Assembly (NCBI GenBank): GCA_003161575.1
Contig: PMOE01000083.1
Location: 39,774 to 103,773, forward strand
From: Acidimicrobiaceae bacterium
GTDB taxonomy: Bacteria > Actinomycetota > Acidimicrobiia > Acidimicrobiales > RAAP-2
DNA: 64,000 nucleotides
Direction: 5' to 3'
The position numbers and the translations under genes are program-made. The notes beneath the pieces were generated by a model. That model was given only the letters and a program-made list of their open reading frames with translations. It did no database searches and had not been told where the DNA came from. Each line of letters opens with the position of its first letter. Position 1 is the first letter of the stretch. This document shows positions 7,784-16,153 of this stretch, piece after piece.

Positions 7784-8767
7784 ATGTCTGGCGCCGCGGG
7801 CCTCTCGGTCGATGTCCATCTCAGCGCAACCGACCTGCACCGTGCCCTCGAAGAGGACGTGCGGGTCGGGCTCACTTCGCGCCCGAAGAGCATCCCCCCG
7901 GTCTGGTTCTACGATGAAGAGGGCAGCCGGCTCTTCGAGGTGATCACCACACTCGATGAGTACTATCCCACCCGGGCCGAGCGCCGATTGCTGGAACTGC
8001 ACTCCCCCGCGATCGCCGCGCTGGCCGGGGCCGACACCCTGGTCGAGTTGGGAGCCGGGGCGTGCGCCAAGACCCGCACACTGCTCGATGCCATGGGCGA
8101 AGACGGCCCTCTGCGGCGTTACCTCCCTTTCGACGTCAGCGACGACTTCTTGCGCTCGGCGGCAGCCGAGGTGTTGGAGGACTACGAAGGGCTAGAGGTC
8201 CACGCGGTCATCGGCGACTTCCACCGTCACTTGGACAGGATCCCCGTCGTCGGCATCCGGTTGGTTGCCTTCCTCGGCGGGACCATCGGCAACCTCACTC
8301 CCGACCAACGCCAGCGCTTCTTCTTCGACCTCAACTGCTCGATGCTCGCCGGAGACCACCTCCTGATCGGCACCGACCTGGTCAAGGACACCCGGCGCAT
8401 CATTGCCGCCTACGACGACGGCGCCGGGGTGACCGCCGAGTTCAACCGCAACATGCTGCGGGTCCTCAACGAGCAGTTGGACGCCGATTTTGTCCCCGAG
8501 TTGTTCGAGCATCTCGCCGTGTGGAATGACGCCGAACAATGGATCGAGATGCGGCTCCGCTCGACGGCCGAACAGTCCATTCACATCAACGCACTGGACC
8601 TTGAGGTGCACTTCGAGGCCGGCGAAGAGATGCTCACCGAGATCAGCGCCAAGTTCACCCCCGAGCAGGTGGCTGATGAGTTGATCAAGGCCGACTTCGT
8701 GGTGGACGGACAGTGGGGAGCTGACGAAGGCGACTTCCTTCTCACCTTGGCCCATCCGTACTGCTGA
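7784..8767 (+). CDS. egtD: L-histidine N-alpha-methyltransferase EgtD
   Basis: SAM-dependent enzyme that trimethylates histidine to hercynine, the first step of ergothioneine synthesis. The 327-aa length fits. Features seen: FYDEEGSRLFEVIT at the N-terminus, the SAM site LVELGAGACAKTRTLL, and FLGGTIGNLTPDQR. The start ATG 7784 lies two bases after the egtB stop; the open frame continues upstream inside egtB, but only the region from here is EgtD-like. Together with egtB this gives the core pathway; egtA, egtC and egtE are not in the window. Confidence 0.94.
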   Translation: MSGAAGLSVDVHLSATDLHRALEEDVRVGLTSRPKSIPPVWFYDEEGSRLFEVITTLDEYYPTRAERRLLELHSPAIAALAGADTLVELGAGACAKTRTLLDAMGEDGPLRRYLPFDVSDDFLRSAAAEVLEDYEGLEVHAVIGDFHRHLDRIPVVGIRLVAFLGGTIGNLTPDQRQRFFFDLNCSMLAGDHLLIGTDLVKDTRRIIAAYDDGAGVTAEFNRNMLRVLNEQLDADFVPELFEHLAVWNDAEQWIEMRLRSTAEQSIHINALDLEVHFEAGEEMLTEISAKFTPEQVADELIKADFVVDGQWGADEGDFLLTLAHPYC

Positions 8768-8907
8768 TCAGGCGATCGGCGTCACTCGTCGCGAGTTGGA
8801 CGTCGCTCCGAGTGGGCTGGGCGCCGCACCGCGGTGGACCGGCCGGCGCTACCCACTCACCCAGGTCGATCCCACTCACCTCGACCCAGGGACCGTCGAG
8901 CCAGTGG

Positions 8908-10395
8908 CTACTCACCCGCATTGTTGTGCGCTCCTCGCGCCGTCGCCCCAACGTTGCGGGTCAGTGCGGCCAAGGTCAGGGCGACGAGGGCGACGAGGGC
9001 GAGGAAGAGCGTGGTGATCGAGAAGGCGTGCCGGGCCGCGCTCGCTACGACGGCGTCGCCTCCGGCCAGGCCGAAGACCAAGCCGGTGCAGGCGAGCCCA
9101 AGGGCCGTGCCCATCCCCCGAGTCATGTTGAGTACCCCCGAAGCCACACCGGCCTGCTGGCGGGGCACGCTCCCCATGACCGACGCATTATTCGGGGCTG
9201 TGAAGAGCCCGAGGCCGGCTCCGACAACGGCCAAGGCGAAGAGGAACAGCGGCCTCGGCAATTCGGGAACGGCAAGTACACACAGCGCCCCGGCGACCAG
9301 CGCCATACCCAAGACGGTGAGCGGGCGGGGCCCGACCCGGTCGGCCAACTTGCCGCTGAAGGGGGCAACGAGCCCGAGAGCCACCGGCATGACCATCAGC
9401 TCAACCCCCGACCAGCTCGAAGCCAACCCGAGTCCGCGCTCGAAGAAGAATGGGACGGCAAAGAGGACACCGAACAACACGAGGTAGCTCAGCAGCCCGC
9501 TGGCGATCCCCATCGAAAAGCGGGCCCTTTTGAACAGCGAGAGATCGAGCATGGGTGAGACGGCGCGGCGTTCGCGCCGGACGAATCCGAAACCGAGCAG
9601 GACCGTCACCACGCCCAGACCGGCGATCTGCGGCGATCCCCACCCGAGGCTGTTCCCGAACGACACCGCGCAGAGGAGGGCGACGACGGCCGGGAAGAAG
9701 AGCCCCAGTCCCCGCCAGTCGAACGGGGTTCGCTCTTGGAGCTGCCGGCTCCGCGGGATGCAAAGCCAACCGACTGCCGCACCCACGATACCGAAGGGGA
9801 TGGTGACAAAAAAGATCAGCCGCCAGCCCCCGGCAATCAGCAAGAATCCCCCGACAGACGGGCCGAGGGCCAGGCCGACCGCCTGGGCCGCCCCCTGGAT
9901 GCCTAGGGCCCGCCCAAGGCGCTCGGCGGGGACGGCAATCATGATGATGGCCAGGCTGTTGGCCTGGAGCATCGCCGCACCCACCGCCTGGATGGCGCGG
10001 AACCCAACCAAGGCGCCGAGCGTCGGGGCCAAGCCGCACAGCGTCGAGCCAACAATGAAGACCCCGAAGCCATACAGATACAGAAGCTTGCGGCCAACCA
10101 TGTCCGCAAAGCGTCCAACCGCAGTGACGGTCGCCACCAACACGATCAGGTAACTCAGACCAACCCAGGTGACCGCACCGAGGGACGCGTGGAAGGTCCG
10201 TTGCAACGTGGGAAGGGCAACGGTAACGATGCTGGCGTCGAGTTGGCCCATGAAGGCCCCGATGCACACCGCGGCCACCGCCAGCCAATAGGCCCGCGGA
10301 TGCTGCGCCACGCCGACCGGCCGACGTGGCTCGTTCAACCACCGCTGAGGGCGCGGGGCGGGCAAATCGTCGGCTGAGAGATCCACGAGCACCAT
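8908..10395 (-). CDS. MFS drug-exporter-like permease, DHA2 (14-helix) family
   Basis: Membrane efflux protein of 495 aa with about 14 predicted helices. The first helix carries GQLDASIVTVALPTLQ, the signature of the DHA2/EmrB-QacA group, and helix 5 carries the antiporter motif as GPSVGGFL. The N-terminal ~30 residues are soluble. It is divergent from the LysR gene with 56 bp between starts, so it is the obvious candidate target of that regulator. Substrate unknown; proton antiport is the family rule. Confidence 0.88.
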   Translation of the reverse strand: MVLVDLSADDLPAPRPQRWLNEPRRPVGVAQHPRAYWLAVAAVCIGAFMGQLDASIVTVALPTLQRTFHASLGAVTWVGLSYLIVLVATVTAVGRFADMVGRKLLYLYGFGVFIVGSTLCGLAPTLGALVGFRAIQAVGAAMLQANSLAIIMIAVPAERLGRALGIQGAAQAVGLALGPSVGGFLLIAGGWRLIFFVTIPFGIVGAAVGWLCIPRSRQLQERTPFDWRGLGLFFPAVVALLCAVSFGNSLGWGSPQIAGLGVVTVLLGFGFVRRERRAVSPMLDLSLFKRARFSMGIASGLLSYLVLFGVLFAVPFFFERGLGLASSWSGVELMVMPVALGLVAPFSGKLADRVGPRPLTVLGMALVAGALCVLAVPELPRPLFLFALAVVGAGLGLFTAPNNASVMGSVPRQQAGVASGVLNMTRGMGTALGLACTGLVFGLAGGDAVVASAARHAFSITTLFLALVALVALTLAALTRNVGATARGAHNNAGE

Positions 10396-10426
10396 GGTGG
10401 GCTCCAGGGATCCCAGAGTCTAGGAC

Positions 10427-10460
10427 ATAGTTACTCTATTTCCCATAAGATATGCTTATG
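10427..10460. promoter_or_regulatory. Candidate LysR operators between the MFS and LysR genes
   Basis: Two dyads sit in the AT-rich divergent gap: ATAG-N5-CTAT (10427-10439) and CATAAG-N5-CTTATG (10444-10460). The second has perfect 6-bp arms and contains the T-N11-A spacing of LysR boxes (T10446 to A10458). It overlaps the two possible LysR start codons (10452 and 10458), so binding there would block initiation of its own gene. Function is inferred from position and form. Confidence 0.5.
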
Positions 10461-11321
10461 GATCTTCGCCGCCTCAGCTACTTCCTCGCCGTGGCCGACC
10501 AGGGGAGTTTCACCGGAGCGGCCATGGCCCTCCACGTCTCCCAACCTGCGCTCTCGCTCGCTGTCAAAGAACTCGAGGCCGACCTCGGCGCCCGGCTCTT
10601 GCATCGTCCGGCCCGACCCATCACCCTCACCCCGGCCGGAGAGGCGCTCCTCGGGCCGGCTCGACAGGCTTTGCGGGATATCGACAGCGGTCGAGCGGCA
10701 GTGGCCGCCGTACTCGGACTCGAGGCCGGCTCACTCTCGTTGTGTTGTCTACCCACGCTGGCAGCAGACCCCCTCGCCGAGATGATCGGGCGGTTCCGCC
10801 AGGCCCACCCCGGCGTGCTCATCGATCTTGCCGCACCCGAGGACACGGCTGAGTTGCTCGAACTGGTCCGCAACGGACGCTGCGAGCTAGGGATCGCCGG
10901 CAACGAGCACCTCGATGACCTGGTCTGTCAGGTGGTGGCCACCCAGCGACTAGTGGCCATCCTGCCGCCCGGTAGCCCGGCCCTGCCGGTTCCTCTCTCG
11001 CTCGGACACTTGGCAGGGACGCCCCTCGTCACCACTCCGGTTGGAACCTCCAGCCGGGGACTCCTCGAGGACGGCTTCGCCCGGGCCGGCGTGACCCCGA
11101 CGGTGGCCGTGGTGACCGCACAGCGTGACGCTGTATTGCCCCTCGTGCTCGCCGGCGCCGGCGCCGCATTAGTGCCCGAACCCCTCGCTGTCGTAGCCCA
11201 TCAATTGGGGGCCGTTGTCGGATGGCCCGATCCCCCGCTTATCCGAGAGGTGGGACTGCTGCACCGGCGTGGTCCCTTGGCCCCGGCCGCTCAGAGATTT
11301 CTGCAGTTGGCGGCCGCCTGA
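10452..11321 (+). CDS. LysR-family transcriptional regulator
   Basis: A 289-aa regulator: N-terminal winged helix-turn-helix (residues ~1-60, with SYFLAVADQGSFTGAA and SQPALSLAVKELE) and a two-lobed periplasmic-binding-protein-like effector domain. Starts at 10452 and 10458 (MDLRRL) are both possible; the second matches the usual LysR N-terminus and both overlap a dyad. It is divergent from the MFS exporter and probably controls it and itself. The inducer cannot be inferred. Confidence 0.9.
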   Translation: MLMDLRRLSYFLAVADQGSFTGAAMALHVSQPALSLAVKELEADLGARLLHRPARPITLTPAGEALLGPARQALRDIDSGRAAVAAVLGLEAGSLSLCCLPTLAADPLAEMIGRFRQAHPGVLIDLAAPEDTAELLELVRNGRCELGIAGNEHLDDLVCQVVATQRLVAILPPGSPALPVPLSLGHLAGTPLVTTPVGTSSRGLLEDGFARAGVTPTVAVVTAQRDAVLPLVLAGAGAALVPEPLAVVAHQLGAVVGWPDPPLIREVGLLHRRGPLAPAAQRFLQLAAA

Positions 11322-11515
11322 GCGAGGCGCACGGGCGCCACGCGTCTGTGGGTCGGGGCCGGGTCGATACCGGCCAGGGTCACGACGAGGGCGACGTCGC
11401 CCTCACAGCCCACGATGAGGCGCTCGACAGGGTCCTCGACATTCGCCGTGGCCAACCCCGAGCGTGCGCTGGCGGGCGAGGCGCTGCGACGCGGAACGAT
11501 GACCGATGCGACCAC
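11291..11515 (-). CDS. Possible small hypothetical protein overlapping the LysR tail
   Basis: A 74-residue reverse-strand frame with high third-position GC that covers most of the gap between the LysR gene and the next ABC gene, overlapping the LysR 3' end by 31 bp. No motif is recognised and no ribosome binding site is clear. High-GC DNA yields many such frames, so it may be spurious. The rest of the 11322-11665 gap shows no other gene. Confidence 0.25.
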   Translation of the reverse strand: MVASVIVPRRSASPASARSGLATANVEDPVERLIVGCEGDVALVVTLAGIDPAPTHRRVAPVRLAQAAANCRNL

Positions 11516-11665
11516 GGCCGCCCACGAGGGCCCCCGGTCCGCCGTAAGAACCTCCTAAAGACCGGCTCCCGGCCCGAATTGCGACCTCAGACGATGCTTC
11601 TGAGTAGGTAAGGTCTGGTGGTTGCCATGGGTCCTCTGACTCGGACAACGCGTCGGAGGAGTTCC

Positions 11666-12610
11666 ATGATCGAAGCACGAAGCCTCACCAAGCGCTACGG
11701 CGAGACCGTCGCCGTCGACGATCTCTCCTTTGATGTGTGCCCCGGGCAGGTGACCGGTTTTCTCGGACCAAACGGGTCGGGCAAATCGACCACCATGCGG
11801 ATGATCATGGGCCTCGACTCCCCCAACAGTGGTCGCGTCACCATCAACGGGCGGCGTTACCACGATCTGCCGTGGCCCCTTCGGGAGGTCGGTGCCCTGC
11901 TCGAGGCCAAGTCGATTCACCCGGGTCGGACAGCCTTTAACCATCTACTGGCCTTGGCCCAGACCAACGACATCTCCCCTTCGCGGGTCGAAGAGGTCAT
12001 CGAGATCGTGGGCTTGACGTCGGTGGCCCACAAGCGGGCTGGCAAGTTCTCTCTCGGCATGGGGCAGCGGCTCGGCATAGCCGCCGCGCTGCTCGGCGAT
12101 CCGGGCGTCCTACTTTTTGACGAGCCGGTCAACGGCCTCGATCCCGAAGGTATCCGTTGGGTGCGCACTCTTTTGCAGTCACTGGCCGCCGAGGATCGCA
12201 CGGTGCTGGTCTCGAGCCACCTCATGAGCGAGATGGCGCTGACAGCCGAGCACCTCGTCGTGATCGGAAGGGGAAAACTCATCGCCGACACGTCGGTCAC
12301 GAGCTTCATCGCTGGCAGCACCCACCAGTTCGTCAGGGTCCGTACCCCCGAGACCGACGCACTGACCAGCGCGTTGCTGGGTGCCGGTGCGGCCGTCGTC
12401 CCAGGGGTCGACGGTTCCCTATCGGTCACCGGTCTAGCGGCCGCCGACATCGGCGATCTGGCGGCGCGCCACTCGGTGACCCTCCACGAGTTGGCCACCC
12501 AATGCGGATCGCTCGAAGAAGCCTTCATGGAGCTCACCGCCGAGAGCGTCGAGTTTCACGGCGAGGCCACGATGCACCCGGCCAAGACGACGGCCGGAGC
12601 GGCCCGATGA
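11666..12610 (+). CDS. ABC transporter ATP-binding protein (ABC-2 exporter, BcrA-like)
   Basis: A 314-aa ATPase with Walker A GPNGSGKST, signature FSLGMGQRLGIA and Walker B VLLFDEPVNGLDPEG. The asymmetric FSLGMGQR signature and DEPVNGLDP are typical of actinobacterial bacitracin-type (BcrA-like) exporters. ATG 11666 is preceded by CGGAGGAGTTCC, a strong Shine-Dalgarno, which rules out the earlier ATG at 11618. It overlaps the permease gene by ATGA. Substrate unknown. Confidence 0.9.
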   Translation: MIEARSLTKRYGETVAVDDLSFDVCPGQVTGFLGPNGSGKSTTMRMIMGLDSPNSGRVTINGRRYHDLPWPLREVGALLEAKSIHPGRTAFNHLLALAQTNDISPSRVEEVIEIVGLTSVAHKRAGKFSLGMGQRLGIAAALLGDPGVLLFDEPVNGLDPEGIRWVRTLLQSLAAEDRTVLVSSHLMSEMALTAEHLVVIGRGKLIADTSVTSFIAGSTHQFVRVRTPETDALTSALLGAGAAVVPGVDGSLSVTGLAAADIGDLAARHSVTLHELATQCGSLEEAFMELTAESVEFHGEATMHPAKTTAGAAR

Positions 12611-13458
12611 CTACGCTCAACGCCACCATCGCCGAGGCCGTTCGACCTGTCTCCGGGCCGTCGGGTCACTACCGCTTCACCGGGGTATTGCGGTCCGAAT
12701 GGACCAAGCTCCGCTCGGTGCGCTCGACGACGTGGAGCCTGTTCGCCACCATCATCCTCACCGTCGGGATCGGAGTGTTGGCCACCGCCACGGTGGCGGC
12801 CCACTGGCAGCACCTGGGCCCAGACTTCCGTCTCACCTTCGACCCGGTGCGTCAGAGTCTGACCGGCCTCCTGTTCGGGCAGCTCTCCCTCGGGGTGCTC
12901 GGTGTACTCGTCGTCAGCGCCGAGTACGGGACCGGGACCATCCGAGCCACCTTGGCTGCTGCGCCGAAGCGCACCCAGGTCCTCGCGGCCAAGGTCGCAG
13001 TGTTCGGCGCCGTCGCATTGGTAATAAGCGAGTTGCTCATGTTCGCCACCTTCTTCATCGGTCAGCTGATCCTGTCGGGGTCTGCGCCCGATGCCACTGT
13101 GGGCCAACCGGGCGTGCTCCGGGCGGTCGTCGGCGGCGGGATCTACCTGACAATCCTGGCCCTGTTGGCGATGGGGTTGGCTTCAATCATCCGACACACC
13201 GCCGGCGCCATCAGCGCCTTCGTGTTCCTGCTCTTGATCGTCCCGCTCGTCCTCCAGGCGCTGCCCTCTTCGATCGTCAATGCGGTCGGCAAGTACGTGC
13301 CGGCCAATATCGGCGCAACCGTCACTTCAACGAGCGGTGTTGGCTCTTTTGAGGGGCACAACTCCTTCTCGCCGTGGGAGGGGCTTGTCGTCCTGGCCAT
13401 CTACGCCCTGGTAGCCCTCGTGCTCGGTGGCTGGCTGATGGTACGGCGCGACGCCTGA
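12607..13458 (+). CDS. ABC-2 type permease
   Basis: Membrane component paired with the preceding ATPase. The 283-aa protein starts with a soluble ~30 residues and the family stretch VLRSEWTKLRSVRSTTWSL just before the first helix, followed by about five more hydrophobic segments and a large extracytoplasmic loop near residue 240. The ATGA overlap at 12607 fixes the start; the longer open frame upstream lies inside the ATPase gene. It ends 34 bp before the 3' end of the convergent encapsulin operon. Confidence 0.87.
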   Translation: MTTLNATIAEAVRPVSGPSGHYRFTGVLRSEWTKLRSVRSTTWSLFATIILTVGIGVLATATVAAHWQHLGPDFRLTFDPVRQSLTGLLFGQLSLGVLGVLVVSAEYGTGTIRATLAAAPKRTQVLAAKVAVFGAVALVISELLMFATFFIGQLILSGSAPDATVGQPGVLRAVVGGGIYLTILALLAMGLASIIRHTAGAISAFVFLLLIVPLVLQALPSSIVNAVGKYVPANIGATVTSTSGVGSFEGHNSFSPWEGLVVLAIYALVALVLGGWLMVRRDA

Positions 13459-13492
13459 GCAGGACGGCGCCTGAGCAGGACGATCCGGCTGC

Positions 13493-13639
13493 TCAGACGG
13501 CCGGCCCCCCGGACCAAGTGGACGGCGGGTCGCTCGCCGGGAACGACTCCTCGCCAGCCTCTTCGACCTCGTCGTCGTCCTCAGGCTGTGTCGGCTCCTC
13601 GTCAGGGCCGGGCGCCTGGGTACCGATGGCCGTGGTCAT
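13493..13639 (-). CDS. 48-aa acidic protein with FPASDPPS motif, last gene of the encapsulin operon
   Basis: A small open frame starting ATG one base after the encapsulin stop (TGA-G-ATG), so translation is almost certainly coupled. The 48-residue product has an acidic, Pro/Glu-rich first half (EDDDEVEEAGEE) and the motif ESFPASDPPSTW near the end. The (S/T)FPASDPPS motif recurs in small bacterial proteins of unknown function, which supports this as a true gene. No transmembrane or signal segment. A role with the nanocompartment is inferred only from position. Confidence 0.7.
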   Translation of the reverse strand: MTTAIGTQAPGPDEEPTQPEDDDEVEEAGEESFPASDPPSTWSGGPAV

Positions 13640-13640
13640 C

Positions 13641-14441
13641 TCACGGACTGAGGATCACTGCGGCGTCGGGCGAGGCGACTCGGAAGCTAAAGCTCTCTTC
13701 TAGGTAGAGGTGGACGTTGTGGGCGTCGTGGAACTCGTAGCCGATGGAGAGGTCCTGGCCCGATTCGAAGAGGAAATCCCCGCCTCGCAAGCTGAGGACG
13801 ACCGCGCCGCTGACCCCGGGGGCCCACACGATGGGGCCGCCAAGGATCTGGCGCAGGTGGTCGAAGACAATCAGGCCCCCGTGCTCGGTCGTCTCGACGA
13901 CTCCGGTGTAGCCGTCAGGTCCGAGCGCCAGGCCGTAGGGTCCGCTGATGCCGACCTTCAACAGCATCTCAACTGCGGTGGCAACGGTGGACGGGTAGTT
14001 GGCATACTCGGGGCCGAGGGTGACCGGTGGGTGGGTCGAGGCTTCGGTGACGCCGACGACACCGGCGTCCTCCCATCCATGAAAGACCGCCAGGTTCTCG
14101 GCCAAAGAGATCCGTTTGGCCGCGTCGTCGAGGCCATTGAGATCGAGATCGACGGCCCCGCGGTCAGCGTCGAGCAGTTCGTGGCGTTCGACAACGAAGG
14201 GAGCCCGCAACTCGACGAGGGGCAGCACGGTGCGTCGGCGCGCTTCGAGCCCCTCGGCCGAGGTCCCGACGTCTCGGGCACGCCCGAGATTGGTTGCTGA
14301 GTGCTCCCAGCCTCTTGGCCCCGAGAAGTCCACCAGCTTGCGGGCGGCCAAGGCGGGAACGAGTCGTTGGCGGGCTTCCTCATCGAGCTGTTCCCAGCCG
14401 GTCTCGGTGATCGGTGCATGTGAACGAAGGAGGTGGTTCAC
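13641..14441 (-). CDS. Encapsulin shell protein (family 1, linocin-M18-like)
   Basis: Shell protein of a protein-bounded nanocompartment with the HK97 phage-capsid fold; 266 aa, the length of T=1 family-1 encapsulins. Recognisable features: N-terminal MNHLLRSHAPITETGWEQLDEEA, then KLVDFSGPRGWEHSATNLG, the stretch LAENLAVFHGWEDAGVVGV, and the C-terminal IGYEFHDAHNVHLYLEESF. The N-terminal helix is the region that binds cargo targeting peptides in this family. It overlaps the upstream EncFtn gene by ATGA and is followed after one base by the 48-aa gene, forming one reverse-strand operon. Confidence 0.95.
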   Translation of the reverse strand: MNHLLRSHAPITETGWEQLDEEARQRLVPALAARKLVDFSGPRGWEHSATNLGRARDVGTSAEGLEARRRTVLPLVELRAPFVVERHELLDADRGAVDLDLNGLDDAAKRISLAENLAVFHGWEDAGVVGVTEASTHPPVTLGPEYANYPSTVATAVEMLLKVGISGPYGLALGPDGYTGVVETTEHGGLIVFDHLRQILGGPIVWAPGVSGAVVLSLRGGDFLFESGQDLSIGYEFHDAHNVHLYLEESFSFRVASPDAAVILSP

Positions 14442-14815
14442 CGGGTCTCCCCTCTCAGGCCGCCGATACCAAGTGATCCACCGCCGTCAGTGACGGGATC
14501 GCCTCCTTCGGCCTGGACCTCTCGCTCCACCTCGGTGACCGGCTCAGTGGTGAACAGATAGGTCCGAAGGTGCTGGTCGAGAGCCGGATCGCGCCGCCGC
14601 AGCCACTCGAGAGTCATCGCCGCGTGCTCCTTCTCCTCGTCGCGATTGTGCGCCAGGAGAACTGCGAGCTCCGCGTCGTCTGTGGCATTGGCCCGCTGGT
14701 CGTACCAGTCGACCGCTTCGAACTCCTCTTGAATCGAGGTAATGGCCCGGTGACGGTCGATCGTCTGAGGCGACAACCGCTCCTCGGGTTCGTGCAATCC
14801 GACACTCTGGGCCAT
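14438..14815 (-). CDS. Encapsulated ferritin-like protein (EncFtn), encapsulin cargo
   Basis: Ferroxidase cargo that oxidises Fe(II) for storage inside the encapsulin. The 125-aa protein has the two-helix half-ferritin layout: EEFEAVDWYDQRA on the first helix (E31, W37, Y38) and HNRDEEKEHAAM on the second (E61, H64), matching the E/E/H iron site of known EncFtn. The C-terminus carries a classic encapsulin-targeting peptide, GGSLGIGGLRGE, after a flexible linker. GGAGG lies 6 nt before ATG 14815 but directly abuts ATG 14821, so 14815 is chosen. First gene of the encapsulin operon. Confidence 0.93.
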   Translation of the reverse strand: MAQSVGLHEPEERLSPQTIDRHRAITSIQEEFEAVDWYDQRANATDDAELAVLLAHNRDEEKEHAAMTLEWLRRRDPALDQHLRTYLFTTEPVTEVEREVQAEGGDPVTDGGGSLGIGGLRGETR

Positions 14816-14935
14816 CGACATCCTCCTCGGGGTTTTGGGATTAGGGGGCTGCGCTTTGACCGTACCAGGGCAACCCTGCGGCCTGGTCCTGGATCGGGAA
14901 TGCGCACCTGACTGTGTCCTTCATGATCGGTGCCC

Positions 14936-15997
14936 TCAGTGATCGGCCCTGGTGGCCGCCAGACCGTGGTACGGACTCCCGGCCTCCTGCCACTCCTCGT
15001 AGAGCTCGAAGAATTCCTGGCCGAAGGGGTCCTTGCCGATCAATGGCATGGCGGCCCTGCGCACGGTCCAGTCGTGGGGGGCGAGCTGGGCCGCCTGTTC
15101 GAAGTGACGGCGGCCGGCCGCATCGTCGCGTTGCCGTTGCGCTTCGGCCCCGACCCGGAAATGCAGGCGGGCCAGAACCTCGTCGTCGCTCAAATCCGCG
15201 ACTGCCCGGCGGGCCTCTTCGGGAGCCATCGGGACTTCGCCGTCTCGCACCCAGCGACGGACAGCGCGCAAATGCGGTTCTGCCTCGACCCCGGTGAAGT
15301 CCGAAAAGGTGTCCGTCCCAAAGGCGACGCCGTTCGGCCGCACGATGTGGTCGTCCTCGTCAATCCAAACGACCGTCGGCACGTTGGAGATAGCGAAGAG
15401 CTCGGTCAGCAGGTGCTGGCTGTCAATCAGAACAGGGAAGGTGATCCCGTCCACCCACGGGCGGACGTCTGCAGGATCGTTGTCAATCGCCACCGCGACC
15501 GCGGTGAAACCGTCATCGGCCAGCTCCTCGTGGAGGGCCTGCCATCCCGGGAGGTCGTAACGGCATCCGCACCAACTTGAGAATGTGACCAGGAGCTTCT
15601 TGCGACCGTGCCACTCATCGAAGTGGTGATCCTCGCCGTCGAGATCGGGCAGCGAGAACGCTGGTGCCTCGAGTGAATCGAGGGCACGGTGACGCTGCTC
15701 GGCTCCAACGGCTACCGCCGCGATCCCGGCGCCGGTATCGACAACAACGAGAAGGCCGAGGGCGGCAGCGGCCGCGGCCAGATCCACGCCTGCTCCGACC
15801 ACCAGCGATCCAGGGTCGGCCACCGGCACGCAGACGTCGCCCCGACACAGGCCTTCGGGTTTGAGGGCCCAGCCCAGGACCTCGACCAGCTGGTCGGCAT
15901 CGATGAGCACACGGCCATCGGCCACCGCTGCGTCGACCGATCTGACCCCTTCTGTGATCACGCTGATCTGTCGCACCCGAGCACCTCGTCTTCGCAT
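14936..15997 (-). CDS. Thioredoxin-fold (redoxin) protein with unusual N- and C-terminal extensions
   Basis: A 353-aa protein. Residues ~105-250 form an AhpC/TlpA-like thioredoxin domain: LEAPAFSLPDLDG, then FSSWCGCRYDLPGW, where the active-site motif is W-C-G-C instead of C-x-x-C, and the cis-Pro segment SNVPTVVWID. An N-terminal ~100-residue Ala/Val-rich domain has LCRGDVCVPV, and a C-terminal helical region suggests TPR-like repeats. No signal peptide is evident, so it is probably cytosolic. It lies 120 bp upstream of EncFtn on the same strand and may be cotranscribed with the iron-storage operon; a direct role is not shown. Confidence 0.75.
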   Translation of the reverse strand: MRRRGARVRQISVITEGVRSVDAAVADGRVLIDADQLVEVLGWALKPEGLCRGDVCVPVADPGSLVVGAGVDLAAAAAALGLLVVVDTGAGIAAVAVGAEQRHRALDSLEAPAFSLPDLDGEDHHFDEWHGRKKLLVTFSSWCGCRYDLPGWQALHEELADDGFTAVAVAIDNDPADVRPWVDGITFPVLIDSQHLLTELFAISNVPTVVWIDEDDHIVRPNGVAFGTDTFSDFTGVEAEPHLRAVRRWVRDGEVPMAPEEARRAVADLSDDEVLARLHFRVGAEAQRQRDDAAGRRHFEQAAQLAPHDWTVRRAAMPLIGKDPFGQEFFELYEEWQEAGSPYHGLAATRADH

Positions 15998-16153
15998 GCG
16001 GGCACCTCAGCGTGCTCGCATGCCGATGTTATGGGCATCGGGCGGGAACGACCCAGCCCACCCGCCCCTCGGGGCCACGGCCACCACTGAGAACCCCGAT
16101 CCTCGGCGTTGTGCGAGCCACGGACCCCTTGTCCCCCGGATACGGTCTCGCCC

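Noticed and set aside
8812..9558. 248-codon frame antisense to the MFS gene
   Set aside because: Extremely Gly/Glu/His-rich with no hydrophobic core; a shadow of the 14-helix permease.
12157..12606. 150 codons upstream of the ABC permease start, in the same frame
   Set aside because: Lies inside the ATPase gene in another frame; the ATGA overlap at 12607 and the conserved N-terminus give the true start.
13641..14441. Prophage capsid interpretation of the HK97-fold protein
   Set aside because: Length, conserved encapsulin segments and an adjacent EncFtn with a targeting peptide identify it as an encapsulin; there are no portal, terminase or tail genes.
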